DNA of 64,000 nucleotides from Siderastrea siderea (GCA_964030785.1 OZ034969.1:47172701-47236700); one strand, 5' to 3'; positions 24,435-38,100 are shown, numbered from the stretch's first letter. Numbers and translations are program-made. Notes: generated by a model from the letters alone, not told the origin.

Positions 24435-24596
24435 CGTTTGTACTGGCTTAACCAGATCGCTGATGTGGAGAATTTATCGCGGAGAATTCACTGGGAAAGG
24501 ACTGAAAACTGCATAGTATATGGGTCTTTTGAATCACTAGCGTAAGAAATAATATTTCGTTTCTTTGCTTGCACGTTTTAGGATTGCTTCTGTTAA

Positions 24597-24851
24597 AGAG
24601 CGGTTTTCAAATGAGTGTCGTAAAGCAAAGTTATTACTCTAGCCATTCACAACAGGAACAAAACATAAAATGAACCAATCAAAAATCGAAGCAAATGGAC
24701 TCAAATGAACGGTGTGAGCGGTGAGCAAGTCACGATTGGTTTTGATTTTCGTCTGATTGGCTGAGAGAGTGTGGCGCGAGCTCAGAGAGCATAGTAAAGC
24801 AAAACCAAACTAAACACAACATGACTTTTCACACTCAGTTGAAAACTGCTG
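24597..24851. mobile_element. MITE with AGAGCGGTTTTCAAATGAGT ends
   Basis: Left end AGAGCGGTTTTCAAATGAGT and right end ACTCAGTTGAAAACTGCT are inverted. A related element with AGAGCAGTTTTCAGTGAGTG ends lies at 28953-29464. Confidence 0.6.
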
Positions 24852-24994
24852 TAAGAACAAGCATTGTTGTTTAGCACAATTAAGTACAAGAAGCCAAACC
24901 AATCATATTAAGCCTTTCTCGTCATTTTCAGTGCGTACGGCATCGGTTTCATGGCCTCTCGCCTTCATTCGCAGGTCACGCTCTTTATACAATG

Positions 24995-25206
24995 TTAGTA
25001 TAATTGCTCAGGTGATTATAGAGAAGTGCGCACACTGCTTGGTCGAGGATTACGTCATATCTTGCTATAATCACCCCGTGCGAGGTAATTATAATACTGA
25101 AGCACTAATTTTGAAAATGGCCACCGCGCGATTTCAGTTTGATGTTTTTGGAGAAAAGAAAAAAGAAAATGCAGTTGCTCTGATAATCACCTGAGCAATT
25201 ATACTA
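24995..25206. mobile_element. MITE with TTAGTATAATTGCTCAGGTG ends
   Basis: Near-perfect terminal inverted repeats of about 27 bp: TTAGTATAATTGCTCAGGTG at the left and its complement at the right. About 212 bp, no coding capacity. Confidence 0.7.
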
Positions 25207-26314
25207 AAACAATTATTCTCCTCAGGCTCAGCGAATAAACCACTCGACTTCGTCTCCGGGATAATTCCACAATATTTACTTCGCCTTCGGTGAATAATTG
25301 TTAAATACACTTTCAAGGCATTTTCTTTGGAGTCCCTAATTGCAGCTCCTTGTATATTATAATAGTCTACAGTGAGAATTTTGAGGGTGTTATTGATTGA
25401 CAGAGTGTGTTGCAATAAAGTCAATTTTTTGTTGTTTTGCTCTTTCAGCTCTTTTATGTATAACGAAAAATTGGTATCTGTTTGTTGTAGCCGGTATAAG
25501 GAGAGGTTTGCTTCAAAGCAACAACCCGTGTATCTGTGTTTTTTTGTCTCTCCTCAAGATGTCAAGAGCGAGAGTGCTATGGGCTTTGAAGGGTACCAGA
25601 ATTTAATGAAGGTGGTGGTTGATAGGAGAATACCAGGTCGGCGGAGGATCTTTCTTCGTTACCAGTTATCTATGAAAAACTTCTGGTGACCTTCGCTTAT
25701 CTTTAGAAGTCTTTGTTCATCCTCGGAAATCGCCGGAAACGTTCGTGTCATCTAATTATCCGAACCTTGGAAAACAGCTTTGTGGTATGGAAGTTTTAAG
25801 CTCCAGGTGGTTTCTGTAGTTGTTACCCTCATGGGAGAGGCCAGTAATGTAAGACACTGATATGTTTAGCAATTTCTACCTCTCTTCTGTACCTTCAAAC
25901 TTATCACGCTCGTAGCATAGCATAACATGACATAATCTTCATAATCCTGTTCATAATCTTTATTTCAACACGGTAAAAAATTATCAGTAAAGCTGAAAAA
26001 ACATTTTAAAAAATGCTATAACTAAAGCATTGTTTTAAGTAATTCGTGAGTGGCTTTGGCAGGGCGAGTTTTCCTTCGAGGTTCGAGGTAGCTTAAGGTA
26101 CAGGCGTGTAATTCGTATCTACGCCCTAGGTCGCTTTTCAGTTTCTCGCCCAACTGGTATCCGTTTCACGAACAAAAAGGGAGCATGAAAAGCCGAGGGA
26201 ATTTTTTTAGATCGACTGGCCGCCCAAGATACAAGTAGCTTTGCATGGACCACCGTTACTGAAATAAGCAGCATCGGATCCTAAAATAACGAACCAATAT
26301 GACAAAAAAGCAGG

Positions 26315-26519
26315 GCTGATTTCACAGTGGGGAAAACGTAATTAAAAATCCAATAGTTTGGAAGGGAAAGCCTTTCTTCTTCAGGGTCTTACGAAAAATG
26401 ACTCAAAAGCCAATAAAACGTTAAAAATTAAAATAAGGCGATGTACAATGTGAAGAAGAAAGGCTGTGCCTTTCGAAATCTTTAATTTTCAAATACATTT
26501 TCCCTACAGTGAAATCAGC
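26315..26519. mobile_element. MITE/hairpin with GCTGATTTCAC ends
   Basis: Inverted ends GCTGATTTCAC and GTGAAATCAGC, with the inner arms GAAAGCCTTTCTTCTTC and GAAGAAGAAAGGCT also paired. About 205 bp. Confidence 0.65.
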
Positions 26520-26706
26520 GTGGCTTTTTTAAAAAATCATATTCGGCTCAAAATATGTCTTAACTGTGCGCTGCCGCGTCTGTTTCAACTCTAAAAATTT
26601 GGACTGACCCTCTTACGACCCAAATCGCGATTTCCACCACCTGGGACCCGTTTCTCGGAACTCCTGTAAACGGGTCGACATTACTGCAAACGTCAAGCAA
26701 GGGGGT

Positions 26707-26742
<36 letters not shown>

Positions 26743-26943
26743 GACGTGAAACACAAAATTTTGGATTTATCAACTTAGTTGATAAGGTAAATTGGCCACC
26801 GTGAAGAGATTGAAAGCTGACGTTTCGAGCGTTAGCCCTTCGTCAGAGCGAAACAAGGAATTGTGGGTTGCACTTGGTTTATATAGGGAGTGGTGGAGCT
26901 ACGCTATTGGTAGGAACATGGCAACGTGAAAAACAAGAATAAA

Positions 26944-27462
26944 TTAGTTGAATGAAAAGCGTTCGTTGATACCGTGGGGATTAAGTGTGCCGATTTGAAA
27001 AATGAATTTTTGTTCTAGGTTTTTGGGGCTTTCCGTGTTGCCCTGGTGTAGAGAAAGGCCACAGATCGTCATGTGTTGACTAGAGTGGTTTGGGAGATTG
27101 AAATGTCGGGCGACTGGTTTGGATGCGTCCTTGTCATTTCTTTCAACGTCTCGTAGGTGTTCGCGGAAGCGGTCCCCTAATCTCCTCCCTGTTTCACCAA
27201 TGTATATCTTTTTGCATAAAGTGCATGTTATGCAATAGATAATATTCGCAGAGGTGCATGTAAAACGATCAGTGATTTTAATCGATCGCTTGGGTCCTGT
27301 TATTTTGTCCGCATCGTGAATGAAAGGACAAGTGTTACATCGTTTGCGCGCGCATTTAAAAGTACCTGGTTGATCGCGCTTGAATGAAACCAATGGGGGT
27401 TGTGAAAAGATTCTTCCTGTTTCGTTGTCATTTTGGAGTAGGTTAAAGTTCTTTAAAATGAT
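26944..27462 (-). pseudogene. Penelope-like GIY-YIG endonuclease ORF, 5'-truncated
   Basis: The frame runs from the arm junction at 27462 to a stop at 26944. Visible parts in order: a linker ([13 protein letters not shown]), a Cys-rich finger ([11 protein letters not shown]), then the GIY-YIG core [20 protein letters not shown] with the catalytic-Arg helix [13 protein letters not shown] and the family ending [10 protein letters not shown]. The insert of CxxC between the two GIY-YIG halves is typical of Penelope nucleases. Compared with the copy at 36.7 kb, about 48 bases are missing after SFKRD. The reverse transcriptase domain is absent, so the copy cannot act alone. This frame is otherwise intact, which points to fairly recent insertion. 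Confidence 0.8.
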
Positions 27463-27946
27463 GTTATCTATTGCATAACATGCACTTTATGCAAAAAGAT
27501 ATACATTGGTGAAACAGGGAGGAGATTAGGGGACCGCTTCCGCGAACACCTACGAGACGTTGAAAGAAATGACAAGGACGCATCCAAACCAGTCGCCCGA
27601 CATTTCAATCTCCCAAACCACTCTAGTCAACACATGACGATCTGTGGCCTTTCTCTACACCAGGGCAACACGGAAAGCCGCAAAAACCTAGAACAAAATT
27701 CATTTTTCAAATCGGCACACTTAATCCCCACGGTATCAACGAACGCTTTTCATTCAACTAATTTATTCTTGTTTTTCACGTTGCCATGTTCCTACCAATA
27801 GCGTAGCTCCACCACTCCCTATATAAACCAAGTGCAACCCACAATTCCTTGTTTCGCTCTGACGAAGGGCTAACGCTCGAAACGTCAGCTTTCAATCTCT
27901 TCACGGTGGCCAATTTACCTTATCAACTAAGTTGATAAATCCAAAA
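27463..27946 (+). pseudogene. Penelope-like GIY-YIG fragment, sense arm
   Basis: Reads [20 protein letters not shown] and onward in the + direction, but a one-base deletion in an A run near 27696 (compare the left arm) shifts the frame after NLEQN. Starts 5'-truncated inside the nuclease domain at the palindrome centre. Confidence 0.7.
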
Positions 27947-28158
27947 TTACTGCCAACGTCTATCATCATGTTCCATATAAATAACCAATATTTTTAACTT
28001 AGCATTCAAAATCAAACTAAATTGAGTTCCTGTTGAAGAATATTGTGGGCATAAAATGGTTTTTGGGAAAGTTATCGTGAGGTTCGAGATCCGTAAAGTT
28101 ACTGTCTCGTGCCAAAGCAGTTTGTTTCCGGTCAGCGGTCTAGCACAAAGAAAGCAAA

Positions 28159-31100
28159 ATGGCGTCGAGCTTGGAAGAAGAAGAGAGTGAACTTAACTTT
28201 GGAAAGCTTCTCGTGCGAACTTTCAGCTCAAGTGCGCCGCCAGATTCAAAGAGAGAAGCTCAATGGAAAGTAGAGAGGTTGAACTTACTGAACATTGCAA
28301 ACCTCTGCATTAAGAATCTCATCGATTCCGCGCTAAAACTTGGAAAGGTCATCAACGATGAATACTTCGAGCCTTTTCAACAGTTTTTTGTTGTGTTCGA
28401 GAGCGTTTTACGACATGGTTTAAAGAGTGAGTAAATATTTGCTTTTCATTTGTTTCAGATGTACTTCTTTAATTAAAAGCTGTGTTTCAAGTGAGTTGTA
28501 TCTACTCACTTCCTGTTTCAGGGCTTTTAGGAAGTGGTTAACACGAAACCAAATTTTTACGTGTCACATGATTAATATAAAGGGAGAGTTATCATGAGAA
28601 TTATTTTTATTCCTTATTATTCTACTAATATTTGCAGTTATCCACAATTCATGGAGACACCACTTACCTTGCACTAATTATTTTCCTGATAATATTATTG
28701 CTTTTTTTTATCTCTTTAAACTCCAAGCTGACCATTTTCAGTCGCACATCACAGTGAATTAATCAAGATTATTGAACGTTGATGTACATGTAAAATATGG
28801 AATAAAAAAATTTCAATTTGCTAATTTGTGTCAGTTTATGTAATGAGATTCTGAGCCAGCCAATGAACTTGCTTTTAAAATTCTTTAAGGTAGAAGATTA
28901 CGGTAATATTTAACTTAAGTTTATTTCTCTCCATACAAAATCATTAGAAACTAGAGCAGTTTTCAGTGAGTGTCAAAAATAATTCACGTTTGCTTTCATT
29001 GGTTTTGCTGTACTTTGTTCTGTGATTGATCAGAAAAATTCGTGCAACTTTTGCAACTTATCAGAACTGAAAGCAGAACCAGTTGTGACTTGTTCACATG
29101 CACTTTCCCCCATTCAGCTTCTGTTACATGTACTTGTGTTTGCTTCAAGTCCTGATTGGTTCTTCTTAACCCTTTAAGCCCCAAAAGCGACAAGCATGCA
29201 ATTTCTCCTTACAACATCACTACTTGATCAAACATAGAGGACATGAGAATAAAGATGATGGTCACCAAAGATGTACAGTAGTGTCTTGATGTTTATGCAA
29301 ATTCTCCCTATTAGAACCATAAGAAATACATGAAGAACAGTGAGGAGAATATGCATGTTGATATTGAGGCTTAAAGGGTTAATGTTTCCAGCTGTTGTGA
29401 TTGGCCAGAGTAATTACCTGTAATTTGGTTTTGGTTTTACGACATTCAATTGAACACTGCTCTATATAGTTGATGGACGTGTACACTGTGCATGTAATTC
29501 ACCAGGATTTTCTCTTGCTTTTCACTTGTCTTGTGTTCTCTAACACATCTCATCCAGTGACAGGGGCTGCTGACATATTTACAGTTTCCCCACCTAAAGG
29601 AACTATGTAACTGTATTTTCATTCATTTTTCTGATCTGACAATATTATTTTCTTATTGAAGGGAACCTCAAAATAATAGTTTCTTAAGGACGTTCGCGCC
29701 AATTGTTTCTGCGCATCCTTACTGCGCACGCAATTCACTTCGTGATGTCATGCCACGTCATGCATTGAGCGCGCGCGCTGTTGAAGAAATGTGGAGGTAT
29801 ATAGCGCTAGTGGGCACTTTAATATCTATGCACGGGTTTAACTCTCTTAAATTTTCGGTGACCCCATATTTTCTTTTGATAGATCACTTTCTTTGTCGAT
29901 TATCCACGTTTTGTGAAAAATTAAAGGAAATCTGTATTGTAGAAGTTTAATTTTTTTCAACTTTTCTGCCCTCGCATCATCGAATTCTACTGTTATTGAA
30001 GCTGCACGGTGTTCGTTAAAGTCGCTCTTAGAGGTTGAATTTAACTAAAAGGATGACACCGGTTCAAATTATTTACTTAACAGACCCACTTAAGTAAAAT
30101 TTGACTAAGAAAGTGGGTCTACAGCGAATCATTTTTAATATTTTTGAACTAACAAGCACTGAGGCCATGTCGAGATACGAGGGCCGATTTGTCAAAATTG
30201 GGGTAGTTTTTGACGCGCTTTATTTCGAAAACGAAGTCGGTGACCCCCCAATTTTTTTCCATTTCTGACATAGGTAACTCATTATCTGACTGTAGCCAAA
30301 GTATGAAAAAAATCTGTATTGTAGAAGTTTTTCGCGTGAACGTCCTTAAGGTAGAAAAACACGAAAAAAGTAATAATAAACCAAAACTAAACAAGGATGG
30401 TTACGACTGAGGGAGATTAAGATGGATTACAAATGAAAAACTTGAAAAAACTTGCCAATTTTTTCAAGATGCATTATCCTTGACATAGCTCCTTTAACAT
30501 CCACTGGCCTTTAGGGGGGAGGGGGTGAGGGAGAGTCAAGATTTGGACTTTAGAGTGGGGAATCTAGGAATGTGTTTAAAAAAAGGACACATTTTACTCA
30601 TGTTGATAACAGAACATACAATGTAGGTAGAGACAGACCTACTGCAGTAGAAAATGAGAACAAACTTGGTGCCGCTGTAATTTAAGTAGTTTATCACTTG
30701 TAAAGACGGTGCAAAAGCAATTTGCACTCGCTAGATTTTACAAAATCGAGAAATGTGTTCTGTCTGGATGTACAATATGACAAAACAAAGCATTTAGTGG
30801 TTACCGGGTAAATTAAAAAGTTCCAACAGAATTTCAAACCTTCTCAATCATTAAAGCCATTCAGCATCTTTTCTAGTTGGAATTTTCTCCAGTAACACTA
30901 AAAATACATCCCGCTGTCACAGGTAGTAATAGGCTTTATTTAAAGAGGGTAAACACTTGACAGTGGTTAATTTAGTCATAGTCATTGGCTCTAGAAAAAC
31001 GTGGGAGTGTGAAATTCCATGAGGACGTTGAGGAGGAGAAGGGAGGGGGTCTGACCTATAACATCCAGTGGACATAAAGCAGGGAAGTTTTGAATATGTT

Positions 31101-34100
31101 GACAGTCCCTGAAACTTTGATCACGTTGGCACTTTGATGGCAGAAACTTTGACAAATGTTAACTGGCCATAAGTCAATAGCGGGCTTGCATGTTTTAACG
31201 CAGTCTACTAATTTGCTTTTAGAAAATACACAAACTAATTAAAATATCACAAGAGAGAGCACATACTGTAATCTGAATCGTAATAGTTATTCTCTTGTTT
31301 TGTTTGAAGTGAAGCGCAATATTCTTGGTCATCGTAAAGATTACTGGGGACCATTAGAAGCCCTAGAGCATGTTGCACCTGAGTCAGCAGAGATTGTAAA
31401 GAGCGTGCAGAATCTTCCAAATATAAGGTACATGTACAATACCCGTATAATATACATATGTAGACTGAGGTGCATTGTACACTGTAGGCATGGTCAGGGA
31501 TACACGTAGGTGGTCTACATGTACATGTATGTATACCGAAGTGTCAGTATTACCCTTCATAGCTGATAATTAATATATATTATGTTGATATTTAAGGTCC
31601 ATTTTGTTAGAATGGTCCTCGGCTGCCAAAGGAGCTCCACAATGAACACATTGTTTTGAGTTGTTTTGATTTTTTTCAGCAATTGAATTGAGGAGGCTCA
31701 CAACAGTTTTTTTGACCTTGGAGCATATCTAGGAAACCAATGAAAAAATAAATTTTGGTCATATGTTGAAAAGGTGATAGAGTATCAAGGTAATCAAAGT
31801 AATTGTCTTCTATGCAAATTTTTTTATTTCAAAAGATACAATCCAAGGCCCAAAAAAAAGTTGCTAGTGTCCTTAAATGGTTATTTACATGTATCTCCTC
31901 ATATTGAACACTCCATCCAGTATATATTTGTGGAATAATGTTTTATCCTGAAGTTAAGCACAATCTTTTAATTTTCTTTTTTTCAGAACTAATCATGGCA
32001 AAGGAAGAGCTTGGGTTAGATTGGCCCTTATGCAAAAGAAACTTGCTGAATATATCATGATCTTGGTGGAAAACAAAGAGCTGCTTCGGTATGTGCACAC
32101 GTCTTTTTTCCTTTTTTAATTTTAAAAATGCTTAAGTTCTACTGAACATCAATAAGTATGAAAATGTTTGGAAAACAAAAGTGTGGCCTACTGACATTTG
32201 AATGCATGTAAATATTGTGCTAATTTCAAGGGAGGTACATGTATGTGGTGTTGTTTTGTTAATCAATGCAAAATTCTGGAGTCGTTAGAAACAGTTTGTT
32301 TTTCCTTAGGGAATGGTATGAACCTTACGCTGCTTTAATACAAGAAGAAGGTGCAGTGATATCTGGGTTGCTAGTCGGCCTGAACATAATTGATTGCAAT
32401 TTTGACTTGAAAGGAGACAGTCTTGATGTTTGGGTAAGTGGGAAACTGTGCAATAAAATTGCATGACCTTTGTATAAGTACAAAAACTAATTAAACATCA
32501 AGAGCTTATCAGATCACAGCAAAAAGATTGACTTTGTTTCATAGTCCATTGTTGCAGTAGCCTGAAAATATAAAACTAAAAATGTTTTGTGAGTTCAAGT
32601 TTATACTAATGTTGGCTGGTATACTGCATGATATCAGCATGGTACGCATGAAGGAGGGGGATTGGGCAGGAGAACAGGAGAGCAGAAGTGCCCATCAGGT
32701 GGTAGGAAGCGGGTGAAAGGGAAAAATTATTTATTTTTTATTTAATTTTTTTGTATGTGGATTTTTGAAATTCATTTTGATTTATTTTAATGGCGAGTTA
32801 ATTTGCTATTACCAAATGAGATTTTACCTATTTATTTATCTTTTTAGTTACATCTAACATCTATTTCAAAAGTTATTGAAACTCTTGTTTTGAAGTGCAA
32901 TTTTGTAGTAATGAGACTTTATAACTCTTTGAGGCCTGCCATGCTTCCAGTATGACCTCAGGGGGGAACGGGGAAGAATAAGGGGTGAAAAAGACTTGGG
33001 TGATGTTGTCAGTGTTTACTAAATGTATCCAACATTCCTTTTTCTATCTCAGTCATCAGTCCTAGATCTGAGTTTGTATCTCAAGGACGGAAATTATTTG
33101 GAAAAGCCACCAGAGAATAAGAAGTGAGTGAGAGTTTGTACAGCAGAAATAAAGCGTTAGCCAAGTAAATGCATGCTATTCAGTCAGAGATTATGTTAAG
33201 AAATTGCTATCTGTGTACTTCTTATGATACTACATACTTGTGAATTATTTTTGCAACATTTGCTTAGTGAGGGTACAGAGCACCTCATACTACATAATAG
33301 ACAGTGCCATGGGAAAGTAATGCTTAGTAGCTTTCACTCAAATCAGCAGTTCACACTTTATGATTTCATTCACAGCCTCAAAAGTTAGAACAAGAACCAT
33401 CTTTTATGGCATCATAGACAGTGCTACAGCAACATATTGCTCAGTAGCTTTAATTTTTACTTTGTGATTTCACCCACAGACTTGTACAGTTGTACAGCAG
33501 TAAACAGCACCATAACAAAAACCTTTTCAACAGCTTTCACTTGAATGGTCACACCTATGGATTTCATCTGCAAACTAAAAAGATAGAACCACCTTGTATA
33601 GTCACAGCAAAGTACTACTCTGAGTGGTCATCTCTGGGTTTTGTTGGCAGATTCAAATCTGAGTTACAAGATGGAATGCAGAAGGCCTCAAATATACACT
33701 CACTGTGTAATAGCTGATCCATCAAATAGAAAGAGGTTATTAAGTAGGAAAATGTACATGTACCATACTACAACATACCCAGCTACATAAAAAAATGTCG
33801 GTTATCCAGACTTGTTAGGTACCCAGGACCACCAAAAATAGTCTGGATAATCGGTAAGAATAAAAGTTTTCTAGAGATGAAATGGAATAAACCTTTATCA
33901 ACTTTGAGGAGAAAAAGACTGAGTAATTATTCCTGAAAACAGGCTTAGTTTCACTATATTTAACAATTCACCCAAGTGGAGGTGAATGGTGGTTGATATT
34001 TGCCAAGCCGCAGAGCAGTGAGGTAAGTATCTACCTGTACCACTTTTCACAGACACTGAGGTGAATAATGATATTATTGTTTTGGTATGTACCAAACCAG

Positions 34101-35103
34101 AGAATAGCCAGCACCAAATAGTTCCTTTTTTCTGAGAAATTAGGCAGAATTTAATAGCGCAAAATCCAGAAAAATGCCGGGAGGTGAATAGTAAATGCTA
34201 TCCTGAGTTTGAGTAGCTAGTTAGAGTGCACGAAAAACACTATCCACTTTTTTGGTATATACTAATGGACATCCAGTTAAAATGGATTGATAACACTTTC
34301 AGAAAAGATGAAGTCTACCCTGGGTGCCAGAGGCTTTTTTTGCTTGTTCCTTGTTGTGTCAGCCTTTGGGGGCTGTTCCCAAGCCCTGAGCAAGCCCTCA
34401 CATGCATGACTTAGGTCAATGAAGTCAGCATATGGCTATTTTAGCCATCTGTGAATTCAGTTTCTATAGCCAATACAAAATGCTTAGCTAAATCTTAGTA
34501 ACAACTGTAACATGTTGATGTTCATACACCTACAACAGTAAGTGAATTGGAACCACAGTGAAAAGATAATTGAAAAGTCTGCATGAATATAAATCAAGGT
34601 TTGACTGCAGGTTCCATTTGTTTCATAGGAATGATGATTCAAGTGATAACAATGATTTAAGTGTTCTTATGGACCAGAAGACATACTTAGAGGAAGTTAA
34701 TAGAACTCTAAGGTGGGTACTTATGAATAATATTCTGAAAAAGAACCAACTCAGTTACAAACTTGCAATAAGGTAACATTTACATGTATGAGGCATGTGC
34801 TTTCTTCAGCACTTTCTTCTACCTTGCTATCTTCTGCAATGTCGTTCTGTATACTTTAAGGCTACGTGGTTAAGTTGAGTGGCAAGGGCACTGGTCTTGA
34901 AATTTGGAGGTCCTGGGTTCAAGTCCTGCTTTGAGCACTGGCTGAAGTTGTTCTCAGTCTCCCCGAGTACAACTCCTCGGCCACGCTTGTAAATAGCCAA
35001 CTGGTCTGCTTCACCACCAGTTGCGTTCTTAAAGCTCTCATGTTCCTTTAGATTATTTCTTTCATTATCCCTGAAAAGCCCCTCATAGGGAGTGGTCAAT
35101 TAA

Positions 35104-35139
<36 letters not shown>

Positions 35140-38100
35140 TTGTTTTTTTTTCTGGGGGTACTCCCTATAGGAATGCTCTGCCCAAAAGGGGTGCCTTTTT
35201 TGCCCTTGTAGTATGCCAAAAGGTTGGAAAATTGGCTGTTTTGGTAGGTTAAAGAATCGCCGAAATTCACCCAAAAATGGAGGTAGAAGCTAAGTCTAAA
35301 TCCCAAAATTGTTTACAAAATTATGGCATATTTGTTTCACGACGCAAAAGTATACGAAAACTTGGAATTTTAGAATTACTGAGATCCTGCGATGATCTAT
35401 TGCTTTTGGCTTATTTTGAGTTTTAAAAATGGCCATTTTTGTTTTAGGTATATGGAAGGATTAACATTTTTATAAAATTTACCCTTTCAATAAAAAATAA
35501 TTATTAGTATACTAAAGGGTGAAAGTTTGAGCCTTTGGGCATACAAAACTTTATTGAGTACCTCAGTTTTTTTTTTATTATATACATGCTGTAAAAAAAT
35601 ACTGTGAACAAGAACTACATAATTACGGTGTAGCTAACTTTATTAACGCAACTATATCAGCCTTGATCAAATTAAATGGGCCGCCCTGCTAAAATAAAGC
35701 TTCTGTATATCACCATGGCCATAAGAATTATACATGAAGATGTGCTGTAGAATCAGCAATTATTAGTGTAAAAATTACATAAAAATTAAATTAGTGTAAT
35801 AAATAACAAGGCCTTGTACGTTCAGCTATTAAATTCTACATGTAATTCTAACCCGCGTAGCTGGTGGTGTTTTTTCACACAATATGGCAAAGTTTCACTC
35901 GGTTGCAAAGCTTAGTCCTTTGACTTATTGTGGCTCTTTTTTGGCAGCACTACCGCCTTTGTTTGAACAGTGCTGCTCACTACAAATGCTAAATGTTTAT
36001 CTTACTTGGTTCTTTTCTTCTTTTATTTAGCTCCACAGTTAACACATTGCAGACGAAGTTGAAGAATTTGAAAATGACTAATGATGATCTGTCAACTCAG
36101 GTAAATGTTGCGCGCCTTGGGGAAGAAAGAGGACTCCGTCAAAAGTTAGAAAACACAAAATTTTGGATTTTTCAACTGAGTTGATAAGGTAAATTGGCCA
36201 CCGTAAATAGCTTGAAAGCTGGTGTTTCGAGCGTTAGCCCTTCGTCAGAGCGACGTCAAAGTTTCAATCAATGGCAACGGCCTATCCACCAGTGTGCAAG
36301 TTACAAACCTACACATTCCCACAGTTATTTGTTGCATTCATCCTCTCATCCTTCCCACGTCAAAAACTCCATCCCGTTCTCTCAATTTCTTAGACTTCAA
36401 CGTTTATGTAGTGATGACTCCGATTTTTCCAACAAATCAGAGGAAATGTGCCATTTCTTCAAGAAGCGTGGCTATCCTGATTCAGTTGTCATGCAAACGA
36501 CTCAACACCGTGCTCAACAGATTGATCGACAGTCAGCACTGCAAATGTCACAGAAGGAAAAGAACGTAACCTCGCAGCCAAAACATCATTTTAAAGAACT
36601 TTAAGTTACTCCAAAATGACAATGAGACAGGAAGAATCTTTTCACAGGGCCCATTGATTTCATTCAAACGCGACAAAAACATAGGGAACTTTCTAGTTAG
36701 AAGTGTACTTTCATCTGATGATCACCGGGCACTTTTAAATGCGCGCGCAAACGATGCAACACTTGTCCTTTCATTCAGAATGCGGACAAAATAACAGGAC
36801 CCAAGCGATCGATTAAAATCACTGATCGCTTTACGAGCACCTCCGCAAATGTTATCTATTGCATAACATGCACTTTATGCAAAAAGATATGCATTGGTGA
36901 AACAGGGAGGAGACTAGGTAACCGTTTCCGCGAACACCTACGAGACGTTGAAAGAAATTACAGGGACGCATCCAAACCAGTCGCCCGACATTTCAACCTC
37001 CCTAATCATTCTAGCCAACACATGACGATCTGTGGCCTTTCCCTACACCAGGGTAACACGGAAAGCCGTAATAATCTGGAACAAAAATTCATTTTTCAAA
37101 TGGGCACACTTTTTCGTCACGGTATCAACGAACGCTTTTCATTCAACTAATTTACTCTTGTTTTTCACGTTGCCATGTTCCTACTAGTAGCGTAGCTCCA
37201 CCACTCTCCATATCATAAACGAAGTGCAACCCACAATTCCTTGATTCGCTCTGACGAAGGACTAACGCTCAAAACGTCAGCTTTCAATCTCTTTACGGTG
37301 GTCAATTTACCTTATCAACTCAGCTGATAAATCCAAAATTTTGTGTTTTACGTCCCCACCGACGCCGTACCACAATTTCTTTACAAACTAACCCCCTTGC
37401 TTGAATAGTTAGAAAACACTGGTAATTAAGAAAACCAAGTTGAGTTACACTGATGGAAAAAGGAGAAATGCTAAAAATTCGAAAGTATTTTGAGTTTTAC
37501 CGATCATTTGCGAGGGTCGTTTCTGTTCTGTAGAAGCTCGAAGTCTTTTTCTGTATTTCTGCATTTGGCCAGGGGATACATACAAGTATTCTGTGGCCAC
37601 TATGTAAAATGTAGGATATTCTCAAACTCATTAATAATGCATAAAAACAAAACAAAGGAAATCACTACCGTGACGGTAATTTGGATACCACATCTTAATT
37701 AGCTTAAAATTTTGCGAACTTATGCTTTGAATTTCTTCACGAATTATGAATGGTTTGAGAAGCCATATCAAAAACTCGAAAGAGTGTTTCATCAGATCTC
37801 CAAAAACCTTGAAGTTGGTTTTCAACCCATTTCTCGGTGTTTGGATGAGTAAACACTCTTTCTCGTGTTTAATATATTACTTAATATGACGAACGCTAAA
37901 TCTAGATTTGTTGTGACATCGTACCACTACAAATTAAATGGTTGGTCGTCATCTATTACCTAATTATTTTGTGGAAATCGGTTTTTTTTTGTCAATTTGT
38001 TTTCACAGCTTACGTCCTGTACAGAACAGATTGTACAGCTCATGCAAGAGAGAGATATACTACAGGATGCAAACAATCAAATGAATGAAGTAAATGCCAG

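Larger units (their letters stand above)
24435..26680. other. intergenic region between the peptidase and RUFY genes
   Basis: No exon supported. It contains three MITE-like elements (24597-24851, 24995-25206, 26315-26519). The + strand frame 25372-25689 matches nothing I recognise. No AATAAA is seen in the first 700 bases after the peptidase stop. Confidence 0.55.
26695..27946. mobile_element. palindromic (head-to-head) pair of Penelope-like element fragments
   Basis: The left arm (26695-27462) is a Penelope 3' end in minus orientation and the right arm (27463-27946) is a second, shorter 3' part in plus orientation. They are nearly identical over about 480 bp and meet at 27462/27463, where both are 5'-truncated. 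Flanks TTACTGCAAACGTC (26681-26694) and TTACTGCCAACGTC (27947-27960) form a 14-bp target duplication with one mismatch, so the pair inserted as one event. Each arm has the terminal segment TTATCAACTTAGTTGATAAG and a hammerhead-like motif. The right end is 199 bases upstream of the RUFY start codon. Confidence 0.82.

Noticed and set aside
25372..25689. 105-codon plus frame between the peptidase and RUFY genes
   Set aside because: No recognisable family, no convincing start context or splice partners.
36222..36569. 115-codon plus frame overlapping the Penelope element
   Set aside because: Shadow frame; the family-like peptide alternates with the overlapping frame at 36194-36604 because of frameshifts.
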